The translations under genes and the position numbers were made by a program. The notes below the pieces were generated by a model that ran no database searches, had not been told where the DNA came from, and saw only the letters and a list, made by a program, of their open reading frames with translations. A stretch of DNA of 64,000 nt from Janthinobacterium rivuli. GTDB taxonomy: Bacteria > Pseudomonadota > Gammaproteobacteria > Burkholderiales > Burkholderiaceae_D. The number at the start of each line of letters is the position of its first letter. Positions within the stretch are counted from its first letter, which is position 1. This document shows positions 8,816 through 17,647 of the stretch, one piece after another. The stretch is taken from assembly GCF_029690045.1 (NCBI RefSeq), contig NZ_CP121464.1, positions 5,518,001-5,582,000 of the forward strand, in the 5' to 3' direction.

Positions 8816-9445
8816 ATGAAACGTTATCTCACCATCATGATGGCCGCATTGACCGTGTTGCTGACCGGATGCGCCACCACCATACGCAGCGATGTGACCG
8901 TCTTCCACGAGTGGCCTGCGCAATTGCAGGACAAATCCTATGCATTTGAAGCGCCAGCGGCCGAACACGACACGCTGGAATACCGCAGCTACCAGAACCT
9001 GGTGCGCGCGGAACTGGCCAAGCACGGCTTCGGTGAAGCTTCCGGCCCTGCCGCAGCCAATTTGCGCGTGGCGATGCAGTTTTCCACCGTCGACTATCCC
9101 GAGCGTGTGCTGCAGGCGTCCGATCCATTCTGGAATGGCCCCGGCTACTGGCCTGGCCGCTACGGCTACCGCTATGGCGCATGGCCAGGCTATGGCCGCT
9201 TTGGCTACAACCCCTACTGGTTTGGTCCGCTGGACATGGAAGAAACCGTGCGCCATAAATACGAACGCGAACTGCGCGTGACGATCAATGACCGCAACGG
9301 CAAGAAACTGTACGACGTGACCGTACAATCGACCAGCAACAAGCGCGCCACGTCGCAAGTGATGCCGGCCATGGTGGCCAGCGCCTTTGCCGATTTCCCC
9401 GGCCAGAGCGGCGTGCCCCGGAAAGTCGAAGTCAAAATCGAATAA
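8816..9445 (+). CDS. DUF4136 family lipoprotein
   Basis: Predicted lipoprotein of 209 residues and unknown function. The signal peptide MKRYLTIMMAALTVLLTGC ends in a lipobox (LTGC). The mature protein has the DUF4136 pattern: an early strand with DVTVFHEWP, a YAFEAP segment, then YRSYQNLVRAELAKHGF and a late ELRVTINDRNGKKLYDVTVQS strand. A central loop is rich in Gly, Tyr, Pro and Trp (GPGYWPGRYGYRYGAWPGYG). The start at 8816 has a perfect AGGAGG seven bases upstream; an out-of-frame ATG sits at 8811. It has its own -10 box and terminator, so it is monocistronic. Confidence 0.88.
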   Translation: MKRYLTIMMAALTVLLTGCATTIRSDVTVFHEWPAQLQDKSYAFEAPAAEHDTLEYRSYQNLVRAELAKHGFGEASGPAAANLRVAMQFSTVDYPERVLQASDPFWNGPGYWPGRYGYRYGAWPGYGRFGYNPYWFGPLDMEETVRHKYERELRVTINDRNGKKLYDVTVQSTSNKRATSQVMPAMVASAFADFPGQSGVPRKVEVKIE

Positions 9446-9465
9446 TCAGGTGGCAATACAAAAAA

Positions 9466-9501
9466 ACCGGCTGGTGCAGCAATGCGCCAGCCGGTTTTTT
9501 T
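9466..9501. terminator. Bidirectional intrinsic terminator
   Basis: ACCGGCTGG (9466-9474) pairs with CCAGCCGGT (9487-9495), flanked by A6 on the left and T7 on the right. It serves the lipoprotein gene on plus and, by its A-run, the quinone oxidoreductase/miniprotein operon on minus. Confidence 0.92.
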
Positions 9502-9504
9502 CAC

Positions 9505-9618
9505 CTACGAATAATACGCCTCGGCGGCAAAGGTCAGTGCGCCGATCAGGGCCACGGCCAATAACAGCACGATCAGCAGGCGGCCGAATTTCGGCGTGCC
9601 GTCACTGCCGCCGCTCAT
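9505..9618 (-). CDS. 37-residue single-pass membrane miniprotein overlapping the oxidoreductase stop
   Basis: A very short gene on the minus strand. The translation begins MSGGSDGTPKFGR and continues as one hydrophobic helix (LLIVLLLAVALIGALTFAA) ending EAYYS. The basic KFGR before the helix suggests an N-in topology. Its ATG overlaps the TGA of the oxidoreductase as ATGA (9615-9618), the usual arrangement for translational coupling, and its stop lies just before a bidirectional terminator, so it is the last gene of that operon. I do not recognise a family. The helix-like composition and the exact overlap argue against chance, but expression is unproven. Confidence 0.6.
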   Translation of the reverse strand: MSGGSDGTPKFGRLLIVLLLAVALIGALTFAAEAYYS

Positions 9619-10604
9619 GGCACGATGATGGTCGAGCCGGTCGTCTTGCGCCCTTCCAGGTCCGTGTGCGCCTGGGCGATATTGGCCAGGCTGTAGCGCT
9701 GGTTGATCTCGATCTGCACTTCGCCGCTGCTGACGACGCCAAACAGCGAGGTGGCCATCTCTTCCAGGTTGGCGCGGTTCGAGGCATAGCTGAACAGGGC
9801 CGGACGCGTAATGAACAGCGAGCCGCGCGAGGCCAGTTCGCTGAGCGTAAACGCCGGCACGGGACCGGAGGCGTTACCGAAGCTGACCATCATGCCCAGC
9901 GGCGCCAGGCAATCGAGCGAGCCCGTAAACGTGTCCTTGCCGATGGAATCGTAAACCACCGAGACGCCCTTGCCACCCGTGATTTCGCGCACGCGCTCGA
10001 CGAAGTTTTCCGTGTTGTAGTTAATGACGTGGGCCGCGCCGTGCGCCTTGGCCAGCGCCACCTTTTCATCGGAGCCGGCCGTGCCGATCAGGTTCACGCC
10101 CAGCACTTTCGCCCACTGGCAGGCGATCAGGCCCACGCCGCCCGCGGCCGCATGGAACAGGATGGTGTCGCCCGCCTTCAGCGCAACCGTGCGGTGGAAC
10201 AGGTATTGCACCGTCAAGCCTTGCAGCATCATGGCGGCGGCCGTATCGAAAGCTATGCGCTCAGGCAACACCAGCAGCAGGGCCGCCGGCAAGTTGCGCT
10301 GCTGCGCATACGCGCCATTGATGCGCGCCGCATACGCCACCCGGTCACCCACCTTCACTTCCGTGACGCCCTCGCCCACCGCTTCGACGATGCCCGCGCC
10401 CTCGACACCGAGGCCATTGGGCAGCGGCTGCGGGTACAAGCCCGTGCGGAAATACACGTCGATGAAATTGAGGCCGATGGCCTCGTGTTTCACGCGCGCC
10501 TCGCCAGGGCCGGGCGGCGGCAGTTCCACGTCCACATACTCCATCACTTCCGGGCCGCCCGTGCGCTGTACGCGGATGGCCTTGGTGGTAATCGTTGCGC
10601 TCAT
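9615..10604 (-). CDS. NADPH:quinone oxidoreductase (zinc-independent MDR family)
   Basis: Medium-chain dehydrogenase/reductase of 329 residues, expected to reduce quinones or enals with NADPH. Residues 1-125 form the GroES-like domain (GLNFIDVYFRTGLYP, then GVEGAGIVEAVGEGV), and the Rossmann motif AAAGGVGL is near residue 150. No catalytic or structural zinc Cys cluster is visible, which separates it from alcohol dehydrogenases. The ATG at 10604 has GAGGAG upstream. mgsA lies 22 bases upstream on the same strand, and the miniprotein overlaps its stop, so these form an operon. Methylglyoxal and enals are both reactive carbonyls, so a detoxification link is plausible but inferred. Confidence 0.9.
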   Translation of the reverse strand: MSATITTKAIRVQRTGGPEVMEYVDVELPPPGPGEARVKHEAIGLNFIDVYFRTGLYPQPLPNGLGVEGAGIVEAVGEGVTEVKVGDRVAYAARINGAYAQQRNLPAALLLVLPERIAFDTAAAMMLQGLTVQYLFHRTVALKAGDTILFHAAAGGVGLIACQWAKVLGVNLIGTAGSDEKVALAKAHGAAHVINYNTENFVERVREITGGKGVSVVYDSIGKDTFTGSLDCLAPLGMMVSFGNASGPVPAFTLSELASRGSLFITRPALFSYASNRANLEEMATSLFGVVSSGEVQIEINQRYSLANIAQAHTDLEGRKTTGSTIIVP

Positions 10605-10626
10605 GCTATCTCCTCGTGTAGGTGGA

Positions 10627-11016
10627 TCAGGCGGCAGCAACGGCCTGCGCCTGCAATTGCGACAGCACCAGGTGCGCCGACGACAGATTCGTTGCGCACG
10701 CCACGTTGTGCACGTCGCAGGCACGCACCAGGGCGTTGATGTCCGGCTCATGCGGCTGCGGCGTCATCGGGTCGCGCAGGAAGATCACGCAATCGATCAA
10801 GCCTTCCACCAGCAGCGAGCCGATCTGCAAGTCGCCGCCGAACGGACCGGAATGCTTGCGCTCGACGGACAGGCCCAGCTCATTGATCAGGCGGCCACCC
10901 GTGGTGCCCGTGGCCGACAGTTCGCAACCCTTCAAAAAGTCCAGGTATTCGCCCGCCAGGGTAATCATGTCATCTTTTTTCTTGTCGTGGGCAATCAGGG
11001 CGATGCGTGTTTTCAT
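10627..11016 (-). CDS. mgsA: Methylglyoxal synthase
   Basis: Converts dihydroxyacetone phosphate to methylglyoxal and phosphate, a bypass used when phosphorylated sugars build up. Its 129 residues are a single MGS-like domain: [17 protein letters not shown] at the N-terminus, the phosphate-binding TGTTGG, the [11 protein letters not shown] loop and [14 protein letters not shown]. All landmarks of the family are present. It is flanked on the same strand by an EamA permease (28 bases upstream) and the quinone oxidoreductase downstream, suggesting one transcript. Confidence 0.95.
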   Translation of the reverse strand: MKTRIALIAHDKKKDDMITLAGEYLDFLKGCELSATGTTGGRLINELGLSVERKHSGPFGGDLQIGSLLVEGLIDCVIFLRDPMTPQPHEPDINALVRACDVHNVACATNLSSAHLVLSQLQAQAVAAA

Positions 11017-11044
11017 GGTGAGGACTTTTCAGTGGGTGGAGGAA

Positions 11045-11965
11045 TTATTTCTTTTTCGACAGCAAGTAAATCCCGGCGAGCACCAGGCTGGTGCCAGCCA
11101 GTTGCCAGTTGGTGATCGGTTCATCGAGGATCATGGCGCCCAGGAACAGGGTCGACACGGGGCCGATCATGCCCGCCTGCGACGCGACGGGCGCGCCGAT
11201 GCGCTCGACGGCGATCATCGTCATGAAGACGGGCATCACGGTGCAAAAGATGCCATTGAGCAAGGACAAGCCATACACGGGCATGGGCTGTATCAGCAGC
11301 TCGACGGGGCGCAGGATGAAGAATTGGGCGATGCAGGCAAAGCTGGCCACGCACATCGCGTAGCTGACCAGGCGCATGGAACCGATGCGTTTCACCAGCT
11401 CACCGGAACCGAGCAGATACACGGCATACGCGCAGGCCGAGCCCAGCACCAGGGTCGATCCCAGTGCCACATTGCTGGCGCCGCCCTGCAAGTCATGCAC
11501 GAACACCAGCACGATGCCGCAATACGAGGTCAGCAAGGCCAGCCACTGCAAACGGCTGATGCGCTGCTTGAAGTACACGGTGGTAATCAACAGCACGAAA
11601 GTGGGCGTGAGAAACAGGATCAGGCGCTCGAGCCCCACGGAAATATATTGCAGGCCCAGGAAATCCAGATAACTGGACAGGTAGTAGCCGACGAGCCCCA
11701 GCCCGACCAGGCGCCAGCGGTCGCTGTTCGACAGCGGCGGCTCCGTGCGCATCTTCCACCAGGCGATGACGGCGAATACGGGCAGCGAGAAGATCATCCT
11801 GAAAGCGATCAGGGTGACGGCGTCGATCTGGTAGCGGTACAGCAGCTTGGCGACGATGGCCTTGGTGGAAAACAGCACCGCCCCGCCCACGGCGATGGCC
11901 AGGCCACCGAGGTAGACGGAACGGGGAATAGATGGAGGGGTTGCTTGCGGGGAACTGGAGCTCAT
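11045..11965 (-). CDS. EamA/DMT family inner-membrane transporter
   Basis: Drug/metabolite-transporter superfamily protein of 306 residues with about ten hydrophobic helices arranged as two EamA repeats. The first repeat starts GGLAIAVGGAVLFSTKAIVAK and the second around VALGSTLVLGSACAYAVYLL; the protein ends with a short basic tail LLSKKK. I start it at 11965 (MSSSSPQATPP), because the 31 residues further upstream run into an intergenic palindrome. Substrate cannot be predicted. It is the first gene of the run that continues with mgsA. Confidence 0.87.
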   Translation of the reverse strand: MSSSSPQATPPSIPRSVYLGGLAIAVGGAVLFSTKAIVAKLLYRYQIDAVTLIAFRMIFSLPVFAVIAWWKMRTEPPLSNSDRWRLVGLGLVGYYLSSYLDFLGLQYISVGLERLILFLTPTFVLLITTVYFKQRISRLQWLALLTSYCGIVLVFVHDLQGGASNVALGSTLVLGSACAYAVYLLGSGELVKRIGSMRLVSYAMCVASFACIAQFFILRPVELLIQPMPVYGLSLLNGIFCTVMPVFMTMIAVERIGAPVASQAGMIGPVSTLFLGAMILDEPITNWQLAGTSLVLAGIYLLSKKK

Positions 11966-12020
11966 GCCCAGATTGTAAGGCAAAAGCCAAAGGCGGCTGA
12001 TAACCCCAACGGCAAATACC

Positions 12021-12047
12021 GGGGTCGGACCCTGAGGGTCCGACCCC
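12021..12047. repeat. Perfect 13-bp-arm palindrome (REP-like)
   Basis: GGGGTCGGACCCT (12021-12033) is followed after one base by AGGGTCCGACCCC (12035-12047). It lies between phoD and the EamA gene, both on minus. It has no U-tract, so it is not a standard terminator, although the hairpin is very stable. GGTCGGACCC elements look like dispersed REP sequences; I cannot count copies elsewhere. Confidence 0.75.
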
Positions 12048-12064
12048 AGCCCTTGCATTTTGGG

Positions 12065-14548
12065 TTAGGAAATAAGCACCGCCGCCGCACCCGCCGTCAC
12101 CGTCGCCGTCGTCACGCGCGCAATCACGTTTGCCGGCGCCGCCGTGCCGACCAGTTTATTCACCTGCTTGAACTGCGCCACCAGCTTGCCCGGCGTCAAG
12201 GTCACCACCGTGTAGCCCTGCGCATCCGTGTTCAAATGCTTGATCCACGGGTTGTTGCCCAGGCCGGACAATTGCTGCGCCAGGCCCAGCAGGGTCACGC
12301 TGAAGTCAGTGCTCGCTTTCAAGCCAGCCTGCACGGCAGAAACCGTCGCATCGAGTTGCGCTTCCGGCACGCCCTTGGCGGCCAGGGCGCCGCGCAGTTG
12401 CACGCGCAATTGTTCCAGCAGGCTGTCGACGGTGGGCGCGGCCTTGCCCATGGTGTAGTCGAGCAGGTTGATGTCGAGATTGACCGTGCCCAGGCCCGTG
12501 ACGGGGATGGCCAGCGGATAGCTGACGAGGGTGCCGATATTGCCCATGCTGCCGGCCGCCGACTTCAGGTAGCTGAAGAAGGAGTCCGAGCTGACGCCGG
12601 CCGACACCAGGTCCACCATGACGGGCGTGCCGCCGCCTGCTGCGTCGAAGTCGTCGCTGACGGTGCCGGCAAAAAACGAGTGGATATCGCCGGTCAGCGC
12701 CACCACGTTGCCGATGGCATTGTTTTTCAGGTGGGCCATCAGATTCTTGCGCTCGCTGTTGTAGCCATCCCACTGGTCGCAATTGAGCAGGAAGCGCGTG
12801 AAGAATGGCGCCAGCGCCGCTTGCTGGCCGGAAGCGGCGACAAAGCTCGATGCCGCGCCCTTGGCCTGCACGTCTGGCTTGATCCAGCCGAAGGCGATCA
12901 CTTGCGCGGCGGCGGCCGGCGAAGCACTGTTGTAGGCCGCTACAGTGATGCCGGCCTGGGCCGCGCTCAAGCCGGCGCCGACGGCGGCCGCGCCCTGGGC
13001 GCTGGCGTTCGCTGCCGCGCCGGCAATGGCCATGGCCGCCGCTTGCGCCACGGTCGTCGAGGCGCCCGCCGTCGAAGCGGCCACGATGGCGGACGCCAGT
13101 GGCACGCTGCCGCCCACCAGGGGCAAGGTGCTGGCGATGGCCTGCCCCACATTGGTCATCGCGCTCAGGGCCAGCAAGGTGGCAATCGCATCCGTGCCAT
13201 TGAGACCCATGCGCAGCAAGGACACTTCATTGCCCCACAGCTTCCAGGTGGAGGTCGCCGCCTTCATCTTACTTTTCCACCAGTCGCGCTGGGTCGTGCC
13301 CAGCATGCCGACGGCGGCCAGCGGGTCGGCGCCGGCCTTGGTGGCGGCCGCCATTTTCTGCCCTTCCACGCTGTCGAACAGCGCTTGCGGCACCAGGTAG
13401 CGGCTGCCGACGCTGCCCAGCGGCTTGCCCGTGGCCGGATTGATGGTCGACTCGGCGATCGCATGGTCGGCGCGGTACAGGCGCTCGTCCGTCATCACCA
13501 GCTGCATCAGTTTGCCGAACTGGAAATCGCGGTAAATCTGGATGTTCTGGAATGTCGTCGCGGCGGCATCGAACGTGACGTCGGCCGGCATGTATTCGAA
13601 CCACGCCTGGTTGGCGCTGCGGCGGCGGGCCGGCTGGTGCAAATCGCTGCCGTCCGTCGCCACGATGCCTTCATAGGTGGAGGCGTCCTGCCAGGCATCG
13701 TCCGTGAATTCATGGTCGTCCCAGACGGCGATGAAGGCAAAGCGCTCGTGCACGGCTTGCAAACGCGTATCGGTACGGTATTTCTTGTACAGGTAGCGGT
13801 AATCGGCCACGGTGGTGGCGTATTTCGCGCCGGACGTGCCGCTTTTATACGTGCCGTCGGGCAATTTCAACTGGTCGTGGCGGCTTTCCACGGCGCCGCT
13901 CTGGAAGGCCTCGCCCACCGTTTCATAGATGTAATCGCCCAGGTGGACGATGAAATCGAGGCTTTCATTGGCGGCGATGTGCGACAGCGCGCCCCAGTGG
14001 TTGATGCTCCAGTCCTGGCACGTCAGGTAGGCGAACTGCAGTTGCGGCACGTCGGCGGTGGCGGCGGGCGCCGTCTTGAAGCGGCCCACGTTCGAGCGCA
14101 CGTCGCCGGCGATGAACTGGTAAAAATACACCTGGCCCGGCTGCAAGCCCGTCACCTTGTGGCGCAGGGTATTGTCGAAATCGGCTTTCAGGGGCAGCTT
14201 GGCGTCGACGATGGGCGTGCCGGCCAGAGCCGTATTGCCGCCCAGAGCGGCCGTATTGTCGCTGGCGCTGACGATCAGGCGCACGGCGACGTCGGACTTG
14301 CCGGCCACGGCGGGCGCGACGGCGTCGAAACTGGCGGGCACGACGCGCGTCCACAGCATCGCGCTGTCGGCGCGGGGGTCGCCCGAAGCCACGCTTTGCG
14401 GGAATTTCCAGTCGCTGCCCGAGGCCAGCGGCACGCCGGGATCGCTGTAATCGGTGCTGCCGCAGGCGGCGAGGCCGACGGTGGCCACGGAGACCGTGAT
14501 AAAGCCGCCCAATTTCAGAAATTGCCGCCTGTCCATTTGACTTGCCAT
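12065..14548 (-). CDS. phoD: PhoD-type alkaline phosphatase/phosphodiesterase, Tat-exported, with Ala-rich insertion
   Basis: Secreted metallophosphatase of 827 residues, expected to release phosphate from mono- or diesters. The N-terminus has a twin-arginine signal (DRRQFLKLGG) followed by LAACG, a possible lipobox. The PhoD N-terminal domain starts at FPQSVASGDP. The metallophosphatase core shows LTCQDW, HLGDYIYE, WDDHEFTDD and GDIHSF. Usual PhoD proteins are about 500-600 residues. Here residues of about 450-590 form an Ala/Gly/Ser-rich stretch between the strand ending WGNEVSLLRMG and DQWDGYNSERKNL, and a second extra segment spans about 655-760 after SAGVSSDSF. All core motifs survive, so the enzyme is probably active. 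It is monocistronic and divergent from yebC. Confidence 0.92.
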   Translation of the reverse strand: MASQMDRRQFLKLGGFITVSVATVGLAACGSTDYSDPGVPLASGSDWKFPQSVASGDPRADSAMLWTRVVPASFDAVAPAVAGKSDVAVRLIVSASDNTAALGGNTALAGTPIVDAKLPLKADFDNTLRHKVTGLQPGQVYFYQFIAGDVRSNVGRFKTAPAATADVPQLQFAYLTCQDWSINHWGALSHIAANESLDFIVHLGDYIYETVGEAFQSGAVESRHDQLKLPDGTYKSGTSGAKYATTVADYRYLYKKYRTDTRLQAVHERFAFIAVWDDHEFTDDAWQDASTYEGIVATDGSDLHQPARRRSANQAWFEYMPADVTFDAAATTFQNIQIYRDFQFGKLMQLVMTDERLYRADHAIAESTINPATGKPLGSVGSRYLVPQALFDSVEGQKMAAATKAGADPLAAVGMLGTTQRDWWKSKMKAATSTWKLWGNEVSLLRMGLNGTDAIATLLALSAMTNVGQAIASTLPLVGGSVPLASAIVAASTAGASTTVAQAAAMAIAGAAANASAQGAAAVGAGLSAAQAGITVAAYNSASPAAAAQVIAFGWIKPDVQAKGAASSFVAASGQQAALAPFFTRFLLNCDQWDGYNSERKNLMAHLKNNAIGNVVALTGDIHSFFAGTVSDDFDAAGGGTPVMVDLVSAGVSSDSFFSYLKSAAGSMGNIGTLVSYPLAIPVTGLGTVNLDINLLDYTMGKAAPTVDSLLEQLRVQLRGALAAKGVPEAQLDATVSAVQAGLKASTDFSVTLLGLAQQLSGLGNNPWIKHLNTDAQGYTVVTLTPGKLVAQFKQVNKLVGTAAPANVIARVTTATVTAGAAAVLIS

Positions 14549-14691
14549 GATGTCGCGCCCTCGATATGGTGAAAGCGCGTCACTTTAGCAACAGATTGTG
14601 TCATCCTGATGACGGGGCCATGCCGCTTCGCAAGGGGCCGATATGCTAAAATGTCGGCCACAATTGAACACCCGTCTAAGGAAGATTCGAC

Positions 14692-15417
14692 ATGGCAGGA
14701 CATAGCAAATGGGCCAATATCAAGCATAAAAAGGCTGCCACCGATGCCAAGCGCGGCAAAATCTGGACGCGCCTGATCAAGGAAATCACGGTTGCGGCCC
14801 GCATGGGCGGCGCCGACGCCATCACCAATCCGCGCCTGCGCCTGGCGGTCGACAAGGCGGCTGACGCCAATATGCCAAAAGATAACGTCCAGCGCGCGAT
14901 CAACCGCGGCAGCGGCGGCGTCGATGGCGCCAACTACGAAGAAGTGCGCTACGAAGGCTACGGCGTGGGCGGCGCGGCCGTCATCGTCGAATGCATGACC
15001 GACAACAAGGTGCGCACGGTGGCCGAGGTGCGCAACGCCTTCAACAAGAACGGCGGCAACATGGGCAACGAAGGTTCCGTCGCCTTCATGTTCCAGCACT
15101 GCGGCCAGTTGCTGTTCGCGCCGGGCACCGACGAAGACAAGCTGATGGAAGCGGCCCTGGAAGCGGGCGCCGACGACGTCATCGCCGATGAAGAAGGCGG
15201 CTTCGAAGTGGTCACTCCCGTGCACGATTTCGCCACCGTCAAGGAAGCGCTGGAAGCGGCCGGTTTCAAGGCTGAAGTGGCCGAAGTCATCATGAAGCCG
15301 GCGACGGAAACCGTGTACTCGGGCGACGACGCCATCAAGATGCAAAAGCTGATCGACGCGCTGGAACTACTGGACGATGTCCAGGAAGTGTTTACCAACG
15401 CGCTGATAGAGAATTAA
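14692..15417 (+). CDS. yebC: YebC/PmpR family protein
   Basis: Cytoplasmic protein of 241 residues from a family described both as DNA-binding regulator (PmpR) and, more recently, as a translation factor that relieves ribosome stalling. The family N-terminus [14 protein letters not shown] is intact, as are [19 protein letters not shown] and the [10 protein letters not shown] segment. AAGGAAG lies just before the ATG. purD starts 60 bases downstream, an order widely kept in Burkholderiales. Confidence 0.95.
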   Translation: MAGHSKWANIKHKKAATDAKRGKIWTRLIKEITVAARMGGADAITNPRLRLAVDKAADANMPKDNVQRAINRGSGGVDGANYEEVRYEGYGVGGAAVIVECMTDNKVRTVAEVRNAFNKNGGNMGNEGSVAFMFQHCGQLLFAPGTDEDKLMEAALEAGADDVIADEEGGFEVVTPVHDFATVKEALEAAGFKAEVAEVIMKPATETVYSGDDAIKMQKLIDALELLDDVQEVFTNALIEN

Positions 15418-15477
15418 TCACTCTGCACTCAAGGGCGGCACCGCCGCCCTGCAACCCACATTGAACGAACGGTCCCT

Positions 15478-16746
15478 ATGAAAATTCTGGTAGTCGGCTC
15501 TGGCGGCCGCGAACACGCCCTGGCCTGGAAACTGGCCCAGTCCGAACGCATACAGATGGTGTATGTCGCGCCGGGCAATGGCGGCACCGCGCGCGATGCG
15601 CGCCTGGTCAACCTCGACATCAGCGACCCGCAATTGCTGGCCGATTTCGTTCAACAGGAACACATCAGCCTGACCGTCGTCGGCCCGGAAGTGCCGCTGG
15701 CAGCGGGCATCGTCAACCTGTTCCGCTCGCGCGGCCTGAAAATCTTCGGCCCGACGAAAGAAGCGGCGCAGCTGGAATCGTCGAAAGACTTCGCCAAGGC
15801 CTTCATGCAGCGCCACGGCATCCCGACGGCCGCCTACCAGACCTTCTCCGACGTCGCTCCCGCGCACACCTACGTCGACGCCATGGGCGCGCCCATCGTC
15901 ATCAAGGCTGACGGCCTGGCCGCCGGCAAGGGCGTGGTCGTTGCCATGACCCTGGAAGAAGCGCATCAGGCAGTCGACAATATGCTGGCCGATAACCAGT
16001 TCGGCGACGCCGGCGCGCGCATCGTCATCGAGGAATTCCTCGCCGGCGAAGAAGCAAGCTTCATCGTCATGTGCGACGGCAAGAACATCCTGCCGCTGGC
16101 CACCAGCCAGGACCACAAGCGCCTGAAGGACCACGACCAGGGTCCAAACACGGGCGGCATGGGCGCGTATTCGCCGGCGCCGATCGTCACGCCGGCCATG
16201 CATGCGCGCGTCATGCGCGAAATCATCGTCCCGACCATCCAGGGCATGGCCAAGGACGGCATCACGTTCACGGGCTTCCTGTACGCGGGCCTGATGATCG
16301 ACGACAAGGGCACGCCGAAGACGCTGGAATTCAACTGCCGCATGGGCGACCCGGAAACGCAGCCCATCATGGCGCGCCTGAAGACAGACCTGGTGACCGT
16401 CATGGAGCACGCCGTCAATGGCACGCTCGACGCCGTGGAACTGGAATGGGACCGCCGCACGGCCGTCGGCGTCGTCATGGCCGCCGCCGGCTACCCGGAC
16501 GATCCCGTCAAGGGCACGGCCATCGGCGACATCCCGGCCGAAACCGTCGATGCCGTCACCTTCCATGCGGGCACCCGCATCGAGGGCGAACGCCTGGTCA
16601 CCAACGGTGGACGCGTGCTGTGCGTGGTGGGCCTGGGCGACAGCATCAAGATGGCGCAGAAGCAGGCATATGAAACCGTGGAAAAAATCCATTTCGACGG
16701 CGCGCAGTACCGCCGCGACATCGGCTGGCGCGGCCTGAAGCATTGA
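15478..16746 (+). CDS. purD: Phosphoribosylamine-glycine ligase
   Basis: Joins phosphoribosylamine and glycine with ATP in the second step of purine synthesis. Its 422 residues show the N-terminal motif GSGGREHALAWKL, the ATP-grasp segments VIKADGLAAGKGVVVA and EEFLAGEEASF, and the signature MGAYSPAPIVT, followed by NCRMGDPETQP. It is followed 22 bases later by a strong terminator, which separates it from the unusual cassette downstream. Confidence 0.97.
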   Translation: MKILVVGSGGREHALAWKLAQSERIQMVYVAPGNGGTARDARLVNLDISDPQLLADFVQQEHISLTVVGPEVPLAAGIVNLFRSRGLKIFGPTKEAAQLESSKDFAKAFMQRHGIPTAAYQTFSDVAPAHTYVDAMGAPIVIKADGLAAGKGVVVAMTLEEAHQAVDNMLADNQFGDAGARIVIEEFLAGEEASFIVMCDGKNILPLATSQDHKRLKDHDQGPNTGGMGAYSPAPIVTPAMHARVMREIIVPTIQGMAKDGITFTGFLYAGLMIDDKGTPKTLEFNCRMGDPETQPIMARLKTDLVTVMEHAVNGTLDAVELEWDRRTAVGVVMAAAGYPDDPVKGTAIGDIPAETVDAVTFHAGTRIEGERLVTNGGRVLCVVGLGDSIKMAQKQAYETVEKIHFDGAQYRRDIGWRGLKH

Positions 16747-16768
16747 TCGTCCCATAACGATCCCATGG

Positions 16769-16807
16769 CGGGGCCGGCGCGGACAGCATCCGCCCCGGCC
16801 CCGTTTT
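16769..16807 (+). terminator. Intrinsic terminator after purD
   Basis: CGGGGCCGGCGCGGA pairs with TCCGCCCCGGCCCCG around the loop CAGCA, with one C:C mismatch, and is followed by TTTT (16804-16807). It lies directly before the first gene of the four-gene cassette, which starts only 29 bases later. Confidence 0.88.
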
Positions 16808-16835
16808 CATTCTGACTGCCCCTCCATTCCTCGCC

Positions 16836-17582
16836 ATGACCATGCCAAGCGGCCTTGCCGCACCAGACAACGATGCCCCGGTGAGCCCCCTGGCCTGGCT
16901 GACGCTTGCCTCGCTGCTCGTTGCCAGCCTGGCCTGGCACTGGTTCAGCAGCTACGCGGTACCGCAATGCGACGACCGCGAAACGCTGGCCGCCGTGACG
17001 GCGGCCAGGATCGGCCTGCACGATATCAAACAGGCCGGCTATGCCTGGTCGCAAAAAACCCGTGGCTGCCTGGCCACCGTCAACTCGCATGGCAAATCGA
17101 TGCAATACGCGTATACCGTGTCTCGCGTCGAAGGTCGCCGCAAGAGCCGTATCGTCTATGACTATGCGCGGCCGGAGCTGATACAGGCGCGCTTCGGCAA
17201 GATCGCGTGGAACGGCGACTTCGTGCAGCAGGCGGAGCCGATCGGACGCGAAGCACTGTTGCAGGCGATGCTGGCAGGCATGGATGGCTTGCGCGGCAAA
17301 CCGCTGCTGTTCCCGGACCTGGGCATGTTGCTGTCGCCGCAGCATTACCGCGAAATTGCCGATGTCGAAGCGGTCGCGCCATGCCGCGAGCTAAGACCCG
17401 GCATCCAGTCCTGCCGGCTGCTGGTCGAGCGTAACGATATCGCGCGCATGGCGCCAACCACCGTGTGGAGCCTCTCCGTGCTGCAGCAGGGCGACTTTAC
17501 CTTCCAGCGCAGCAAGGATGGCAAGAACTGGTCGGTAACACCGCAGTTCAGAATGGAGCTGGATCAGGCGCAACTTCAATAG
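16836..17582 (+). CDS. Unrecognised membrane-anchored periplasmic protein, cassette gene 1
   Basis: No known family recognised. The 248-residue protein has one N-terminal membrane helix (about 18-38, LAWLTLASLLVASLAWHW) followed by a roughly 200-residue domain that should face the periplasm. That domain has four Cys: VPQCDD, RGCLATV, and the pair in APCRELRPGIQSC. It is clearly paralogous to the C-terminal half of the next gene: shared blocks include GCLAT, YAYTV, LxQARFG, RGCLAT, SCRLLxERND, QGDFTFQRS and WSVTPQF. In-frame ATGs at 16836 and 16842 are equally possible starts. It lies just after the purD terminator, so it needs its own promoter or readthrough; no clear promoter is visible in the 29 bases between. 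Confidence 0.75.
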   Translation: MTMPSGLAAPDNDAPVSPLAWLTLASLLVASLAWHWFSSYAVPQCDDRETLAAVTAARIGLHDIKQAGYAWSQKTRGCLATVNSHGKSMQYAYTVSRVEGRRKSRIVYDYARPELIQARFGKIAWNGDFVQQAEPIGREALLQAMLAGMDGLRGKPLLFPDLGMLLSPQHYREIADVEAVAPCRELRPGIQSCRLLVERNDIARMAPTTVWSLSVLQQGDFTFQRSKDGKNWSVTPQFRMELDQAQLQ

Positions 17583-17647
17583 TGCGCTGGGGAAACGAGA
17601 TTGCATTGTAAAATTTATCATCTTTATTCTTGATAAACCCACTCCCA

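Noticed and set aside
10622..14572. Open frame of 1316 codons opposite mgsA, the EamA gene and phoD
   Set aside because: It spans three clear genes and their intergenic palindrome on the other strand, and its Gln/His/Arg-rich translation is typical of antisense in high-GC DNA.
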